Assembly: GCA_022800755.1 (NCBI GenBank)
Contig: JAAWQX010000030.1
Coordinates: forward strand, 1 to 64,000
From: Oscillospiraceae bacterium
Lineage (GTDB): Bacteria > Bacillota > Clostridia > Oscillospirales > Oscillospiraceae
Reading direction: 5' to 3'
Length of the DNA: 64,000 nt
Part shown: piece by piece, positions 24,328-32,852 of the stretch
Numbering within the stretch: position 1 is the first letter of the stretch
Layout: each line of letters starts with the position of its first letter
The notes under the pieces: generated by a model
Seen by the model: the letters and a program-made list of their open reading frames with translations, nothing else
What the model was told of the DNA's origin: nothing
Database searches by the model: none
Position numbers and translations under genes: made by a program

Positions 24328-25062
24328 ATGAAAGTCAAACAAACCGCCGGACGGGATCAACTGGGGGATTTTGCACCCCAATTTGCACAGCTCAATGATG
24401 ATATTCTCTTCGGCGAGGTCTGGAGCGGCAACGGGCTGTCCCTAAAGCTTCGCTCTATTCTCACCGTCACTGTGCTGGTGAGCAAGGGGCTGATCGACAA
24501 TTCCTTTCAGTTCCACATTGAAAACGCCAAGAAAAACGGCGTGACCAAGCGGGAGATGGCGGATATTCTCACCCATGTTGCCTTTTACGCCGGATGGCCC
24601 AACGCCTGGGCGGCCTTCCGCGCTGCGGTGGAAGTCTACAAGGATGACCCCGGCGCAGACGGCGGAATGTTCGGTCTGGGTCAGTCCAATGACGCCTATG
24701 CCCGATATTTTATTGGAAACAGCTACCTGAACCCCCTTACCGACCCCGAGGAAACGATTTTCCTGGCCAACGTCACGTTTGAACCGGGCTGCCGCAACAA
24801 TTGGCACATCCACCACGCGGCGAAAGGTGGCGGACAAATCCTACTTTGCACCGATGGCCGCGGCTGGTATCAGGAATGGGGCAAGGACGCCCGGGAGCTG
24901 CATCCCGGCGACGTGGTCTATATTCCCGCAGAAGTAAAGCACTGGCATGGCGCCGCCAAGGACAGCTGGTTCAGCCATATCGCTTTTGAAGCCCCTGGAG
25001 AGGATTGTTTCAACGAGTGGCGTGAACCGGTGGATGATGCGCAGTACGGCAAGCTGGCGTAA
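24328..25062 (+). CDS. Carboxymuconolactone decarboxylase-like domain fused to a cupin (244 aa)
   Basis: The N-terminal AhpD/CMD fold is visible (LKLRSILTVTVLVSKGLIDNSFQFHIENAKKNGVTKREMADILTHVAFYAGWPNAWAAF, about 35-105), without the CxxC redox pair of AhpD. The C-terminal half is a cupin (HIHHAAKGGGQILL; PGDVVYIPAEVKHWHG, about 150-225) with metal-type histidines. Such fusions are annotated as CMD/cupin proteins in many gut Firmicutes, with decarboxylase, isomerase or redox roles suspected. It is second in the LysR-controlled unit. A hairpin follows. Confidence 0.85.
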   Translation: MKVKQTAGRDQLGDFAPQFAQLNDDILFGEVWSGNGLSLKLRSILTVTVLVSKGLIDNSFQFHIENAKKNGVTKREMADILTHVAFYAGWPNAWAAFRAAVEVYKDDPGADGGMFGLGQSNDAYARYFIGNSYLNPLTDPEETIFLANVTFEPGCRNNWHIHHAAKGGGQILLCTDGRGWYQEWGKDARELHPGDVVYIPAEVKHWHGAAKDSWFSHIAFEAPGEDCFNEWREPVDDAQYGKLA

Positions 25063-25494
25063 GAAATTGCTCGGAAATTTAAAACTGTTTTATCAATCGC
25101 CCCATACAAACATTTGAGCCCAACGATTTCATATCGGAAATCGTTGGGCTCGCCAATATACGCCCCAATCATCGGTGCGTTAAGCTTGATAATCAGCCAG
25201 AAAATGTTAAGGAGAGTGAAAGGAAGTAATTATGAGGTATTGTTTGGGGTGTGGTTCTGGCTGATTGAAACAGGATCATCCCGCACGGCGTGGTTTAGTT
25301 TGCAAAAGACGCCACTCTTTCTCTGTGATTTTATTATTGCCTTTTTCCCGCGTGTTTGCAAGTATGCACTTTTTTGTTAGAACATACCTTTCAGTAAGTA
25401 GTTACAAGAAAGTTCGTAACTGAGCTGCGCCACAAAAACCGAGCCGCACAACTGTGCGGCCCGGTCAATTCTATTTGTTTTGCGAATGCGTCAA
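25063..25494. other. 430-base gene-free stretch with two hairpins
   Basis: A perfect 15-base inverted repeat at 25116-25151 (GAGCCCAACGATTTC arm) probably ends the CMD-cupin transcript. A second hairpin at 25438-25465 (GCCGCACA/TGTGCGGC core, T-run on the minus side) is the terminator of the GntP carrier on the minus strand. I see no convincing gene between them. Confidence 0.7.
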
Positions 25495-26790
25495 TCAGGC
25501 AATGCCGAGCAAGACACATATTCCGATGTACACAAAGCCACGGGCGAGTGTCAAAACAACGGACAACATGAAGATGACAGGCAGGTAAGCGTCCTTGAAC
25601 TTCACGCCCGCCAGTGTGCACTCAGTTTGCAGGAAGCCCGCGTTGGGCAGGGAGTCCAGACCCAGAGAGGCAAACACCGTGGTACGGTGGAACGCAGCGG
25701 CATTGGTGAGAGTGGCAGCCTGCTGCAAAACAGGGGCGCCCAACACCAGACCGGCGGAGGAAGAACCCGCGATACCGGCAATCAGGTTGGTGGCGATCAT
25801 GGAGATCATCAGCGGGTTGCCGTCATAGGACAGGATCTTGTCCACAACGACCATATAGCCGGGGCACGCCTGAATCACCGCGCCCAAGCCCACAATGGCG
25901 GCGGCGTTGATGATGGTGGTCATGCTCATGTTGATGGAATCGGAAATAATTTTGCGGTTATCCTCCCAGTGACGGGGCAGGAACTTAAACTGCAAAACGA
26001 TGACCGCGATCACGCCGCACAGCATGGCGACTTCGATCTTGACCTTGAAAATGTTCAGCACAAGAATGGGAATCAGCATGGGAATGACAGACAGGCCCCA
26101 GTGGGGAGCACTTTTCGTCTCTTCTTCGACCTCTTCCAGAGCGCCGGTGCCGTAAGCGGGCGCATAGCCCAGGCCCTTGCCGGCCAGACGCTTCTCATAC
26201 CACTTGATGTACAGCATGCCGATCACAGCGGTCGCAACGTTCATAATCACGGCCAGCATGCCGCCGGCGCTGACGTCGGTACCGAAATAGCTGGCGCACA
26301 AAACGTTGTTAGTGACAGGCACATAAGGCAGGGCCAAGCCGATCTGCAGGCCAAGGGTGTAGCCGGCGACCACAGACAGACGGCTCAGATTCGCTCTGCG
26401 GCACATCTTCATGCCAATGGGCAGAACGATGAACAGGGTCACGAAGCTGGAAACACCAGCGGCGCACACGATGGTGGTGAACAAAAATACGCCCAAAGAA
26501 ACATTCTTCGCGCCCACCTTGTCCAGAATGAACCGGGCCAGCGCATCGGCGCCGCCGGTCACGTCCAGCAGCTTTCCGAACAGGGCACCCAGTGTGAACA
26601 TGATGAACCACTGCTTCATAAAGCCGACCAAACCGCCCATATAAGTGTCCAGCAGGCCGGAGTACAGATCCATTTTGTACACGAGCAGCAAAAGGATCGC
26701 GCAAACAATACCGCCTACCACAGTAGGCACGTTCTTATAGCAGAACACGCTGATCAATGCAACGGCAAGAACTAAAATCAATACATCCAT
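25495..26790 (-). CDS. GntP-family permease (431 aa)
   Basis: About twelve hydrophobic segments in the GntP/ion-transporter arrangement: an N-terminal pair of short helices, FTLGALFGKLLDVTGGADALA (the GntP signature region), a central charged loop (EEVEEETKSAPHWG), and AGSSSAGLVLGAPVL in the second half. Members import gluconate-like hydroxy acids or related carboxylates with protons. GGAGC precedes the ATG at 26790. It is downstream of the TetR gene on the same strand with a 200-base gap, so it may have its own promoter. It is distinct from the two GntP paralogues at 49296 and 50870. Confidence 0.8.
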   Translation of the reverse strand: MDVLILVLAVALISVFCYKNVPTVVGGIVCAILLLLVYKMDLYSGLLDTYMGGLVGFMKQWFIMFTLGALFGKLLDVTGGADALARFILDKVGAKNVSLGVFLFTTIVCAAGVSSFVTLFIVLPIGMKMCRRANLSRLSVVAGYTLGLQIGLALPYVPVTNNVLCASYFGTDVSAGGMLAVIMNVATAVIGMLYIKWYEKRLAGKGLGYAPAYGTGALEEVEEETKSAPHWGLSVIPMLIPILVLNIFKVKIEVAMLCGVIAVIVLQFKFLPRHWEDNRKIISDSINMSMTTIINAAAIVGLGAVIQACPGYMVVVDKILSYDGNPLMISMIATNLIAGIAGSSSAGLVLGAPVLQQAATLTNAAAFHRTTVFASLGLDSLPNAGFLQTECTLAGVKFKDAYLPVIFMLSVVLTLARGFVYIGICVLLGIA

Positions 26791-26991
26791 AGAATACGCT
26801 CCAAACTTGTATTTTTTATCTACAAGCCACCGAACAGCCAGTGAACAGGATCAGACCTCCGCATTCCCCCAAATGCGTTTTTTACGAAGCCCAATGCCTG
26901 TAAGAGTGTACCCACATTATCATTTTTCACCGGAATGTGGGCAGCTGTGTCAACGAAACGATCAGGATATAACCTTGGATATTCAATTGTA

Positions 26992-27603
26992 TTAAACACT
27001 AATACTGTTTAAGTAAGGCCCCATCATCTCATGGATGCGCTCACGCATATTAAATCCGCCCTCGCAAAGGCACCAGTCAAAAGCAGCACCTTTGATCAGG
27101 CTTCCCAAAACCTCTGCACAATGGTTCACAGACAGATTGGGCTTGATCCGGCTCTCATCCTGCGCTTGCTGAAGCACCTCGCCAGGATAGTTCCAAACAT
27201 ACACCGGCTCCCGCTGATTCCAGCGCCGAACGTCCAGAGAATGGTTTTTTGTGGAGTAAAAATTGGAAAAAAAGTCGATCCCCATCTCTTCCATGTAATC
27301 CGCCCAGCAGCAATAGAACGCGATGATCTTTCCATCAAAGGGCAATCCCTCGACTTTCGCATCAAAACCATTATTCTGGCGAAACTCTGCAAAGCCCCTA
27401 TAGGTATAAAAAATCAACAATTCATCCTTTGTTTTGAAGTGGTAGAAAAACGTACCGTTGGAAATTCCGGCAGCCGAACAGATATTACTGACCGTAAGGT
27501 AGGCATATCCTTTCTTTTTCAGAATATTGACCGCCGCTTCGTAAATTTTCTGTTTGGTATTTTCAGTCTGTACACTTCGGGGCATTGTCAGTTTTGTTTC
27601 CAT
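26992..27603 (-). CDS. TetR/AcrR-family regulator (203 aa)
   Basis: The N-terminal helix-turn-helix (TKQKIYEAAVNILKKKGYAYLTVSNICSAAGISNGTFFYHFKTKDELL, about 12-58) is canonical. The C-terminal ligand domain is unassigned. The gene is divergent from the tandem SDR operon. Two 14-base palindromes of one consensus lie in the gap, one on each side, which suggests autorepression and repression of the SDR unit. Confidence 0.9.
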   Translation of the reverse strand: METKLTMPRSVQTENTKQKIYEAAVNILKKKGYAYLTVSNICSAAGISNGTFFYHFKTKDELLIFYTYRGFAEFRQNNGFDAKVEGLPFDGKIIAFYCCWADYMEEMGIDFFSNFYSTKNHSLDVRRWNQREPVYVWNYPGEVLQQAQDESRIKPNLSVNHCAEVLGSLIKGAAFDWCLCEGGFNMRERIHEMMGPYLNSISV

Positions 27604-27704
27604 CCGCTCATCTTCTTCCGCTCAAGTTTTATTACATTTTTAAGTATACACGCGGAAAAAATAAAATTCAAGGAAAACCAACTGTTGGTGCGCTCCCGCG
27701 TTTG

Positions 27705-27874
27705 TAGAGCGCGCTCTATGTATTATATAGCACAAAATGAATGGTTTGTAAACAGGTCTGTGAGATTTTTATCAAACCGCACAATTCGACAAGCTTTTAT
27801 TTGTGAAAAAATTATTGATTTCCCTATTGATTTTCCGAAACGTTTGTTTTAAACTCTTTATAGAGTGTACTCTA
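27705..27874. promoter_or_regulatory. Paired TetR operators in the divergent gap
   Basis: TAGAGCGCGCTCTA (27705-27718) and TAGAGTGTACTCTA (27861-27874) share the arms TAGAG/CTCTA and a purine-pyrimidine centre, each a perfect palindrome. The first is 100 bases upstream of the tetR start. The second is 74 bases upstream of the first SDR. The 344-base gap shows no gene. Confidence 0.75.
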
Positions 27875-27947
27875 TTCGTGAGCGAATCGCTCCCCCAAGT
27901 GATTCGCAATTGAAATCAGAACAAAAAAGAAAGGATAGAGATCGATC

Positions 27948-28703
27948 ATGGCTTATCCAGACAGATTCAAAGGAAAAGTCGCTGTCGTGACCGGCGGTAC
28001 CACTGGTATTGGCCGTGCCATCGCCAGACAAATTGTCCGGGACGGCGGCAAGGTCGTCATCGGCGCACGTCATGATGATTTGTTCCCGGAAATCATTGCG
28101 GAACTCGGTAATGACAAATGCCACTGCCAAAAATGTGATGTGCGCATCCGAGCCGATGTAGACGCTTTGATCCAGGCCGCTTATGACACGTTCGGCAGCT
28201 TTGATATTATGTTCGGCAATGCCGGCGTGAACCTCATGAAAAGCTTCCTGGAATTTACCGAGGAAGAGACCGACGTCATCATGGACACCAACTTCAAGGG
28301 GATGTTCAACTGCACCCAGGCAGCGGGTTTGGCCTTCGTGGCCCATGGCACCAAGGGTTCTATTGTGAATACATCTTCCATCAATATCCGTTGCGCTTGC
28401 CCCAATTCAACCGTCTACGCTGCCAGCAAAGGCGCTATCTATGCACTCACCCGCGGCGCTTCCGTGGAACTGGCAGAATACGGCATCCGCTGCAACTGTG
28501 TTGCTCCCGGCTCAACGGACACGCCGATGAATGGGGAAATCGCTCGAGGGCGTTTCCCGAACTACACCGCACCCAAGCTGTCTATTCCCAGAATGGCAGA
28601 CCCCATGGAGATTGCCAATGTCGCCTGCTTCCTGGCTTCTGATGACGCTTCCTATGTCACCGGTGAAGTTTACTTCGCGGTCGGCGGCTGGGGCACGAAA
28701 TAA
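27948..28703 (+). CDS. SDR oxidoreductase, tandem copy 1 (251 aa)
   Basis: A classical short-chain dehydrogenase: TGGTTGIG (15-22), NAG (91-93), S144, Y157 and K161, and a C-terminal FAVGGWGTK. The cysteine-rich stretch KCHCQKCD (57-64) is unusual for the family. It differs from the next gene at only about 20 of 251 residues. It should act on a secondary alcohol or ketone. First gene after the TetR operator, with AAGAAAGGA upstream of the ATG, and in an operon with the second SDR, the SnoaL-like protein and DUF169. Confidence 0.85.
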   Translation: MAYPDRFKGKVAVVTGGTTGIGRAIARQIVRDGGKVVIGARHDDLFPEIIAELGNDKCHCQKCDVRIRADVDALIQAAYDTFGSFDIMFGNAGVNLMKSFLEFTEEETDVIMDTNFKGMFNCTQAAGLAFVAHGTKGSIVNTSSINIRCACPNSTVYAASKGAIYALTRGASVELAEYGIRCNCVAPGSTDTPMNGEIARGRFPNYTAPKLSIPRMADPMEIANVACFLASDDASYVTGEVYFAVGGWGTK

Positions 28704-28757
28704 GGCGCATATATTTGAAACCAACTTCGTTTGAGCAAGAAAGGACAGGAATCGATC

Positions 28758-29513
28758 ATGGCTTATTCAGACAGATTTGAAGGAAAAGTCGCCGTGGTGA
28801 CTGGCGGTACCACTGGCATTGGCCGCGCTATCGCCAGACAGGTCGTGCGGGACGGCGGCAAAGTCGTTGTCGGTGCGCGTCATGATGATCTGTTCGCGGA
28901 GATCGTTGCGGAACTCGGCAGTGACAAGTGCCACTGCCAGAAATGTGACGTCGGCATCCGTGCGGATGTAGACGCGCTGATCCAAGCCGCTTACGATAAA
29001 TTCGGCGGTTTTGACATTATGTTTGGCAACGCCGGCGTGAACCTCATGAAGAGCTTCCTGGAGTTTACCGAGGAAGAGACCGACACCATCATGAACACCA
29101 ACTTCAAGGGCATGTTCAACTGCACCCAGGCGGCAGGTCTGGCCTTCGTGGCCCACGGGACCAAGGGTTCCATCGTGAACACGACTTCCATCAATATCCG
29201 CTGCGCCTGCCCCAACTCCACAGTTTATGCAGCCAGCAAGGGCGCTGTTTACGCCCTCACCCGCGGCGCTTCCGTGGAACTGGCCGAGTATGGCATCCGC
29301 TGCAACTGCGTCGCCCCCGGCCCCACGGACACTCCCATGAACGGTGAGATCTCCCGGGCACGTTTCCCGACCTACACAGCCCCGAAACTGTCCATTCCCA
29401 GGATCTGCGACCCCATGGAGATTGCCAATGTGGCGTGCTTCCTGGCTTCTGACGACGCTTCCTACGTCACCGGTGAGGTGTACTTTGCTGTAGGCGGCTG
29501 GGGTACCAAGTAA
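28758..29513 (+). CDS. SDR oxidoreductase, tandem copy 2 (251 aa)
   Basis: A near-duplicate of the preceding gene. The same GGTTGIG, S144, Y157, K161 and cysteine-rich KCHCQKCD segment are present. The ATG at 28758 (MAYSDRF) is chosen because the duplicated leader (AAGAAAGGA, then ATCGATC) precedes it exactly as in copy 1. An in-frame ATG at 28731 lies outside the duplicated block. Differences cluster in surface positions and near residues 199-218 (SRARFPT, RICD), the substrate-lid region, so the two may differ in specificity. Confidence 0.85.
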   Translation: MAYSDRFEGKVAVVTGGTTGIGRAIARQVVRDGGKVVVGARHDDLFAEIVAELGSDKCHCQKCDVGIRADVDALIQAAYDKFGGFDIMFGNAGVNLMKSFLEFTEEETDTIMNTNFKGMFNCTQAAGLAFVAHGTKGSIVNTTSINIRCACPNSTVYAASKGAVYALTRGASVELAEYGIRCNCVAPGPTDTPMNGEISRARFPTYTAPKLSIPRICDPMEIANVACFLASDDASYVTGEVYFAVGGWGTK

Positions 29514-29524
29514 GGAGGCGCAGT

Positions 29525-30016
29525 ATGGTAACATTGGAAGAACTCGAACGGCGAATTCAGATTCAGGAAGATATCCGGGCGATTGAACACCTGCAAGCTG
29601 ATTACTGGGACTGTCTTGACCAAAAAGATTGGGTGGGTCTACGCGCCTGCTTCACCGACGATTTTGTCTTCATGAACAAAACCACCGGCGGCCGCTATGA
29701 GGGCGGAGACGGCATGGTAGAGACCATGAAGGGCAAATTCACGGAACAGGTCACTTCCAGCCACCACGGGCATCACCATTGGGTGGAGATCACCGGCGAG
29801 GCCACCGCCATCGGCCACTGGGCCCTGGAAGATGACCTCTGGGATTCCGTCAACGGCGGCGAGTTCGTGGGCAGAGCCCATTATGACAACAAGTATGTGA
29901 AAATCAACGGACGTTGGTACGTGGCCGAAATGGCGCTGACCTATCTCCGGGGAGAAGGCAGCATCAAAAAACGGTACGATGACTGTGCCAACGCGTATAA
30001 AGTATTTCTGATGTGA
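29525..30016 (+). CDS. SnoaL/NTF2-like dehydratase, BaiE-like (163 aa)
   Basis: The cone-shaped SnoaL fold is indicated by DIRAIEHLQADYWDCLDQKDWVGLRACFTDDFVF at the start and GRAHYDNKYVKINGRWYVAEMALTYLR at the end. Residues matching the bile-acid 7-alpha-dehydratase BaiE active site are in place: Y27 and D32 in ADYWDCLD, and a histidine cluster HHGHHH at 80-85. BaiE eliminates water from a 3-oxo-4-ene steroid CoA. This protein could catalyse a similar elimination on another substrate. It begins 11 bases after SDR copy 2. Confidence 0.75.
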   Translation: MVTLEELERRIQIQEDIRAIEHLQADYWDCLDQKDWVGLRACFTDDFVFMNKTTGGRYEGGDGMVETMKGKFTEQVTSSHHGHHHWVEITGEATAIGHWALEDDLWDSVNGGEFVGRAHYDNKYVKINGRWYVAEMALTYLRGEGSIKKRYDDCANAYKVFLM

Positions 30017-30026
30017 GGCGAATGCT

Positions 30027-30782
30027 ATGAAGTATACAAACGAACAATGGAAAGCACTGAGCGACCGCATTATGCTCACCCTGCGACCCACGCAGCACCC
30101 CGTGGTAATGAAGTTTATCTCTACCCAGGAAGAGTTTGACACGGTCCCCAATCTGACCTACTGCCAGAACAAGGCCTCTACCTGCAAGCTCATCGGCATG
30201 GCCGCGCATTTCCAGGCAGCCTTTGCCCTGACCCGGGACCACTTCTCCGGCTACTACTGCGCCATGAACAATGGGTGCATGGAAGTCAATCAGGAGTTCA
30301 AGGACGGCGCGATTCTTTACAAGGCCCCCACGCCCTGGCACCATGACCAAGAGGACGCGAAAAAGCACATCGCTTCCAACATGCAGTTCCTGCCCGAAAC
30401 GCCCTACTTGGGCATCGTGTGCGCGCCGCTGTGCAACTGCGACATTCCGGAAGCCGACGTCATCGCCCTGCAGCTTCCCACCCAGGCGGCGTTCCATCTG
30501 CTGGCCGGTTATGTGGAGAGCAACTGGGAGCGTCTGGAGTTCCCCTTCAGCGGCGAATCCAACTGCGCGGATACCTGGATGCGGACTTTGAAAGAGGGCA
30601 AGATCGGCGTATCTCTGGGCTGCCGCGGCGACCGCGCCACCGGCGCTCTGGCTTACGGCGAGGTGCGCGTTACCATGACCACCGAGCAGCTGCTCAAGGC
30701 GCTGGACGGCGTGGATACCGTCACCAAAAACGGCATCCTTTACCCGTACAATCCCACCTGCCTGTATAAGGACGCATTTTAA
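30027..30782 (+). CDS. DUF169 family protein (251 aa)
   Basis: It matches the DUF169/COG2043 pattern by KFISTQEEFD, a CQ-x-x-A-x-T-C-x-L run near residue 50, and the GCRGDRATGALAYGEVRVTM C-terminal motif. It has eight or more cysteines, some paired (CAPLCNCD), suggesting metal or cofactor binding. The function of the family is not established; members often lie beside anaerobic redox genes. It starts 10 bases after the SnoaL-like gene and closes the operon, followed by a strong terminator. Confidence 0.7.
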   Translation: MKYTNEQWKALSDRIMLTLRPTQHPVVMKFISTQEEFDTVPNLTYCQNKASTCKLIGMAAHFQAAFALTRDHFSGYYCAMNNGCMEVNQEFKDGAILYKAPTPWHHDQEDAKKHIASNMQFLPETPYLGIVCAPLCNCDIPEADVIALQLPTQAAFHLLAGYVESNWERLEFPFSGESNCADTWMRTLKEGKIGVSLGCRGDRATGALAYGEVRVTMTTEQLLKALDGVDTVTKNGILYPYNPTCLYKDAF

Positions 30783-30796
30783 TTCTCCTCTTCAAT

Positions 30797-30840
30797 AAAC
30801 AAACAGCGCCTGTGTCAAATGACACAGGCGCTGTTTGTTT
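30797..30840. terminator. Bidirectional terminator
   Basis: Twenty-base perfect arms (core CAGCGCCTGTGTC / GACACAGGCGCTG) with flanking A and T runs, between the converging DUF169 and HxlR genes. Confidence 0.9.
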
Positions 30841-30841
30841 T

Positions 30842-31291
30842 TCAATATTTGAAAACGATCTCAACAGATTTTTCAAGTTCCTCGGACTGATATCCGTACC
30901 GCAAAATATCATGATCTTTCACACCATGGGTTCGGTCCAGCAAATCAGTATCCGTAAATCGGTCGCTGGCCATAGCGCCCCAATCCCGCATATACAAAAT
31001 CACAGGCGCCAGGAGCTTTCCCCGTTCCGACAAGCTATATTCTACCCGCAGCGGCTTTTCATCGTACTCCATGCGTGTGATGATGCCGTCCCGCTCCAAT
31101 TCCTGGAGCTGCTGCGTGAACATCTTATGGGAAATATCCCAAGGTACTCTTCGCTTCAGTTCTCCATAACGGCAGGTGTTGTCGGGTGCGTCATGGAGAT
31201 ACCAGATAATAAATGGCTTCCACTTTCCGCTGATCGCGGTAAAAGCGAAATTTAAACTGCAAGTCGCCAAATCATGTCGTTTTTCCGCCAT
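30842..31291 (-). CDS. HxlR-family transcriptional regulator (149 aa)
   Basis: A single winged helix-turn-helix with the HxlR signature: ISGKWKPFIIWYLHDAPDNTCRYGELKRRVP, SHKMFTQQLQELERDGIITR and VEYSLSERGKLLAPVI. Two cysteines (C11, C40) lie where redox- or electrophile-sensing members carry theirs. Such regulators often respond to quinones or aldehydes. A promoter is visible upstream. It lies between the SDR/SnoaL operon and the DASS/TRAP operon and could control either. Confidence 0.85.
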   Translation of the reverse strand: MAEKRHDLATCSLNFAFTAISGKWKPFIIWYLHDAPDNTCRYGELKRRVPWDISHKMFTQQLQELERDGIITRMEYDEKPLRVEYSLSERGKLLAPVILYMRDWGAMASDRFTDTDLLDRTHGVKDHDILRYGYQSEELEKSVEIVFKY

Positions 31292-31323
31292 TACGGTCCC
31301 CCAACATCTTATATTTTTATTTT

Positions 31324-31352
31324 ATTATAGCATGTGGTCTTTGTAATTGCAA
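31324..31352 (-). promoter_or_regulatory. Promoter of the HxlR gene
   Basis: On the minus strand TTGCAA (31347-31352) and TATAAT (31324-31329) are 17 bases apart. Confidence 0.7.
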
Positions 31353-31445
31353 GGGAACTGTCCCGGCAAATCATGTGCCTATGTTTTGCAGGAAACGCAA
31401 GAAAACCGCCTGAACAGTCAGTCAAGCGATTTTCATTTTCTGATT

Positions 31446-32837
31446 CTATAAATAAAACACGCCGGTATAAATCCAAATCGGCACAGTGAGGACGACCGCG
31501 GACAAGCAAAGCGACAGATAAACCGCGCAGTATTTTGCCGCTTCTTTTTGTCCGATCATCTCGCCGTCCAGCGCGTAATACGCCGCCACATAAACGGGAT
31601 TTTGATACATGAAAAACCAAGGGCAAATCACCGCATAAACCGTAAAACCGATCACCCAGGGATTGATTCCGAGACTGAGGGAGAGCGGAATCAGAAACAC
31701 CATCGTGATATTTGCGGCCGCAAATTCCGAGGCAATGACAAACCGCAGCAGAACCGTAATAAGCCCCACGCAGATCACCAACAGCCACGGCGCGGAAGAT
31801 ACCCGGTAAAAAACAGGGCTGCAAAGTCCCACGATCCAATCATTGATGCCCAAAGCTTCAAAGGCCGGCGCAATCCCGAACAGGACCCCCACATAAATCA
31901 CAGGACCCCAGTTCATCCCGGAATAAAATGTATCAGTACTCACAATTTTAAGCCCCAGCATTACACACATGGCGGCAATGGCCACAAGATGTGCCGGAAG
32001 CCCGTGCAGTTCCTCGGTGGTCCACAGCAGCATGGTGACCAGCACGACGGACAGCATCCGCCGTTCCGCGCCGGACATCGGGCCAAGCACTTCAAGCTGC
32101 CGGTCAATCTCGTCCTTGCCATGCGTTTCCGGGTCTTTTGGTTTGTAAAACAGCATCAACGCCGCAAAATTGGCAATGCTTACCAGTAAAAACCACGGCA
32201 AGGCAGCGACAAACCAACGCCACATTGTAAATCGGCCTGCAATTTCTGCCGGATATAATCCCAAAAATGTGTATCCCAGCACAGACGCGCTGATAAACAG
32301 CGGGCCGGCACTTCGCAGACCGGTAAGCATGGCGAGAAACAGGCCAGCCGCCGCTTTGCCGTTGGGCTCGTATCCCATAGAATCGCTGATTCCCTTTGAC
32401 AGCGGCGCCAAAATCGCAGATTTTGCACTCAGGTTGGGGATGAACGGCCCAATCACGGTGCCCACAGTAATCAGCCCAAGGGCCTGGGCGGGGAAATTAC
32501 CGGGAAAAATCTTCAGGATGTACAGGGATATCCGTTTCAGCAATCCGCTTTTGCTGATTCCCAAGCTTAAAGCAAAGGAAGACAGCAGTAGCCATACAGA
32601 AGATTCCGAAAACGCCGCAAGCATTGTCTTTGACGGGATCCCGCACACCAGAATAAACAGCACGCCCATGATGAGGGCCGTGACAAATTCCGGTAAAATC
32701 TTAAAGATCCACCAAACAATTGCCCACAAAAGAATACCAAGGGCCATTTTAGCCGGGAGTTCCAAGCCGGGAATCGGCAAAAATGCCACGGCGATGCCAA
32801 GGAGAATTCCAATCATTGCGGCAATCGTTTGCTTCAT
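31446..32837 (-). CDS. DASS (SLC13/CitT)-type anion symporter (463 aa)
   Basis: Eleven or twelve hydrophobic segments. The DASS re-entrant signatures are recognisable: FIPNLSAKSAILAPLSKGI in the first half and FVIASEFAAANITMVFLIPLS in the second, with ESSVWLLLSSFALSLGI between helices. These carriers import di- and tricarboxylates or sulfonates with sodium or by exchange. It is the last gene of a minus-strand operon dctP-dctQ-dctM-DASS, 15 bases after the TRAP large permease. Having two unrelated organic-anion importers in one operon is unusual. Confidence 0.8.
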   Translation of the reverse strand: MKQTIAAMIGILLGIAVAFLPIPGLELPAKMALGILLWAIVWWIFKILPEFVTALIMGVLFILVCGIPSKTMLAAFSESSVWLLLSSFALSLGISKSGLLKRISLYILKIFPGNFPAQALGLITVGTVIGPFIPNLSAKSAILAPLSKGISDSMGYEPNGKAAAGLFLAMLTGLRSAGPLFISASVLGYTFLGLYPAEIAGRFTMWRWFVAALPWFLLVSIANFAALMLFYKPKDPETHGKDEIDRQLEVLGPMSGAERRMLSVVLVTMLLWTTEELHGLPAHLVAIAAMCVMLGLKIVSTDTFYSGMNWGPVIYVGVLFGIAPAFEALGINDWIVGLCSPVFYRVSSAPWLLVICVGLITVLLRFVIASEFAAANITMVFLIPLSLSLGINPWVIGFTVYAVICPWFFMYQNPVYVAAYYALDGEMIGQKEAAKYCAVYLSLCLSAVVLTVPIWIYTGVFYL

Positions 32838-32852
32838 ATGTTTCCCGTTCGT

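Noticed and set aside
27031..27852. A 273-codon plus-strand frame opposite the TetR gene
   Set aside because: It is antisense to a clear TetR gene, runs through the operator region, and has no motif or ribosome site.
31309..31839. A 176-codon minus-strand frame overlapping the DASS gene end
   Set aside because: It overlaps the DASS carrier in another frame, lacks a start site, and has cysteine/arginine-rich shadow composition.
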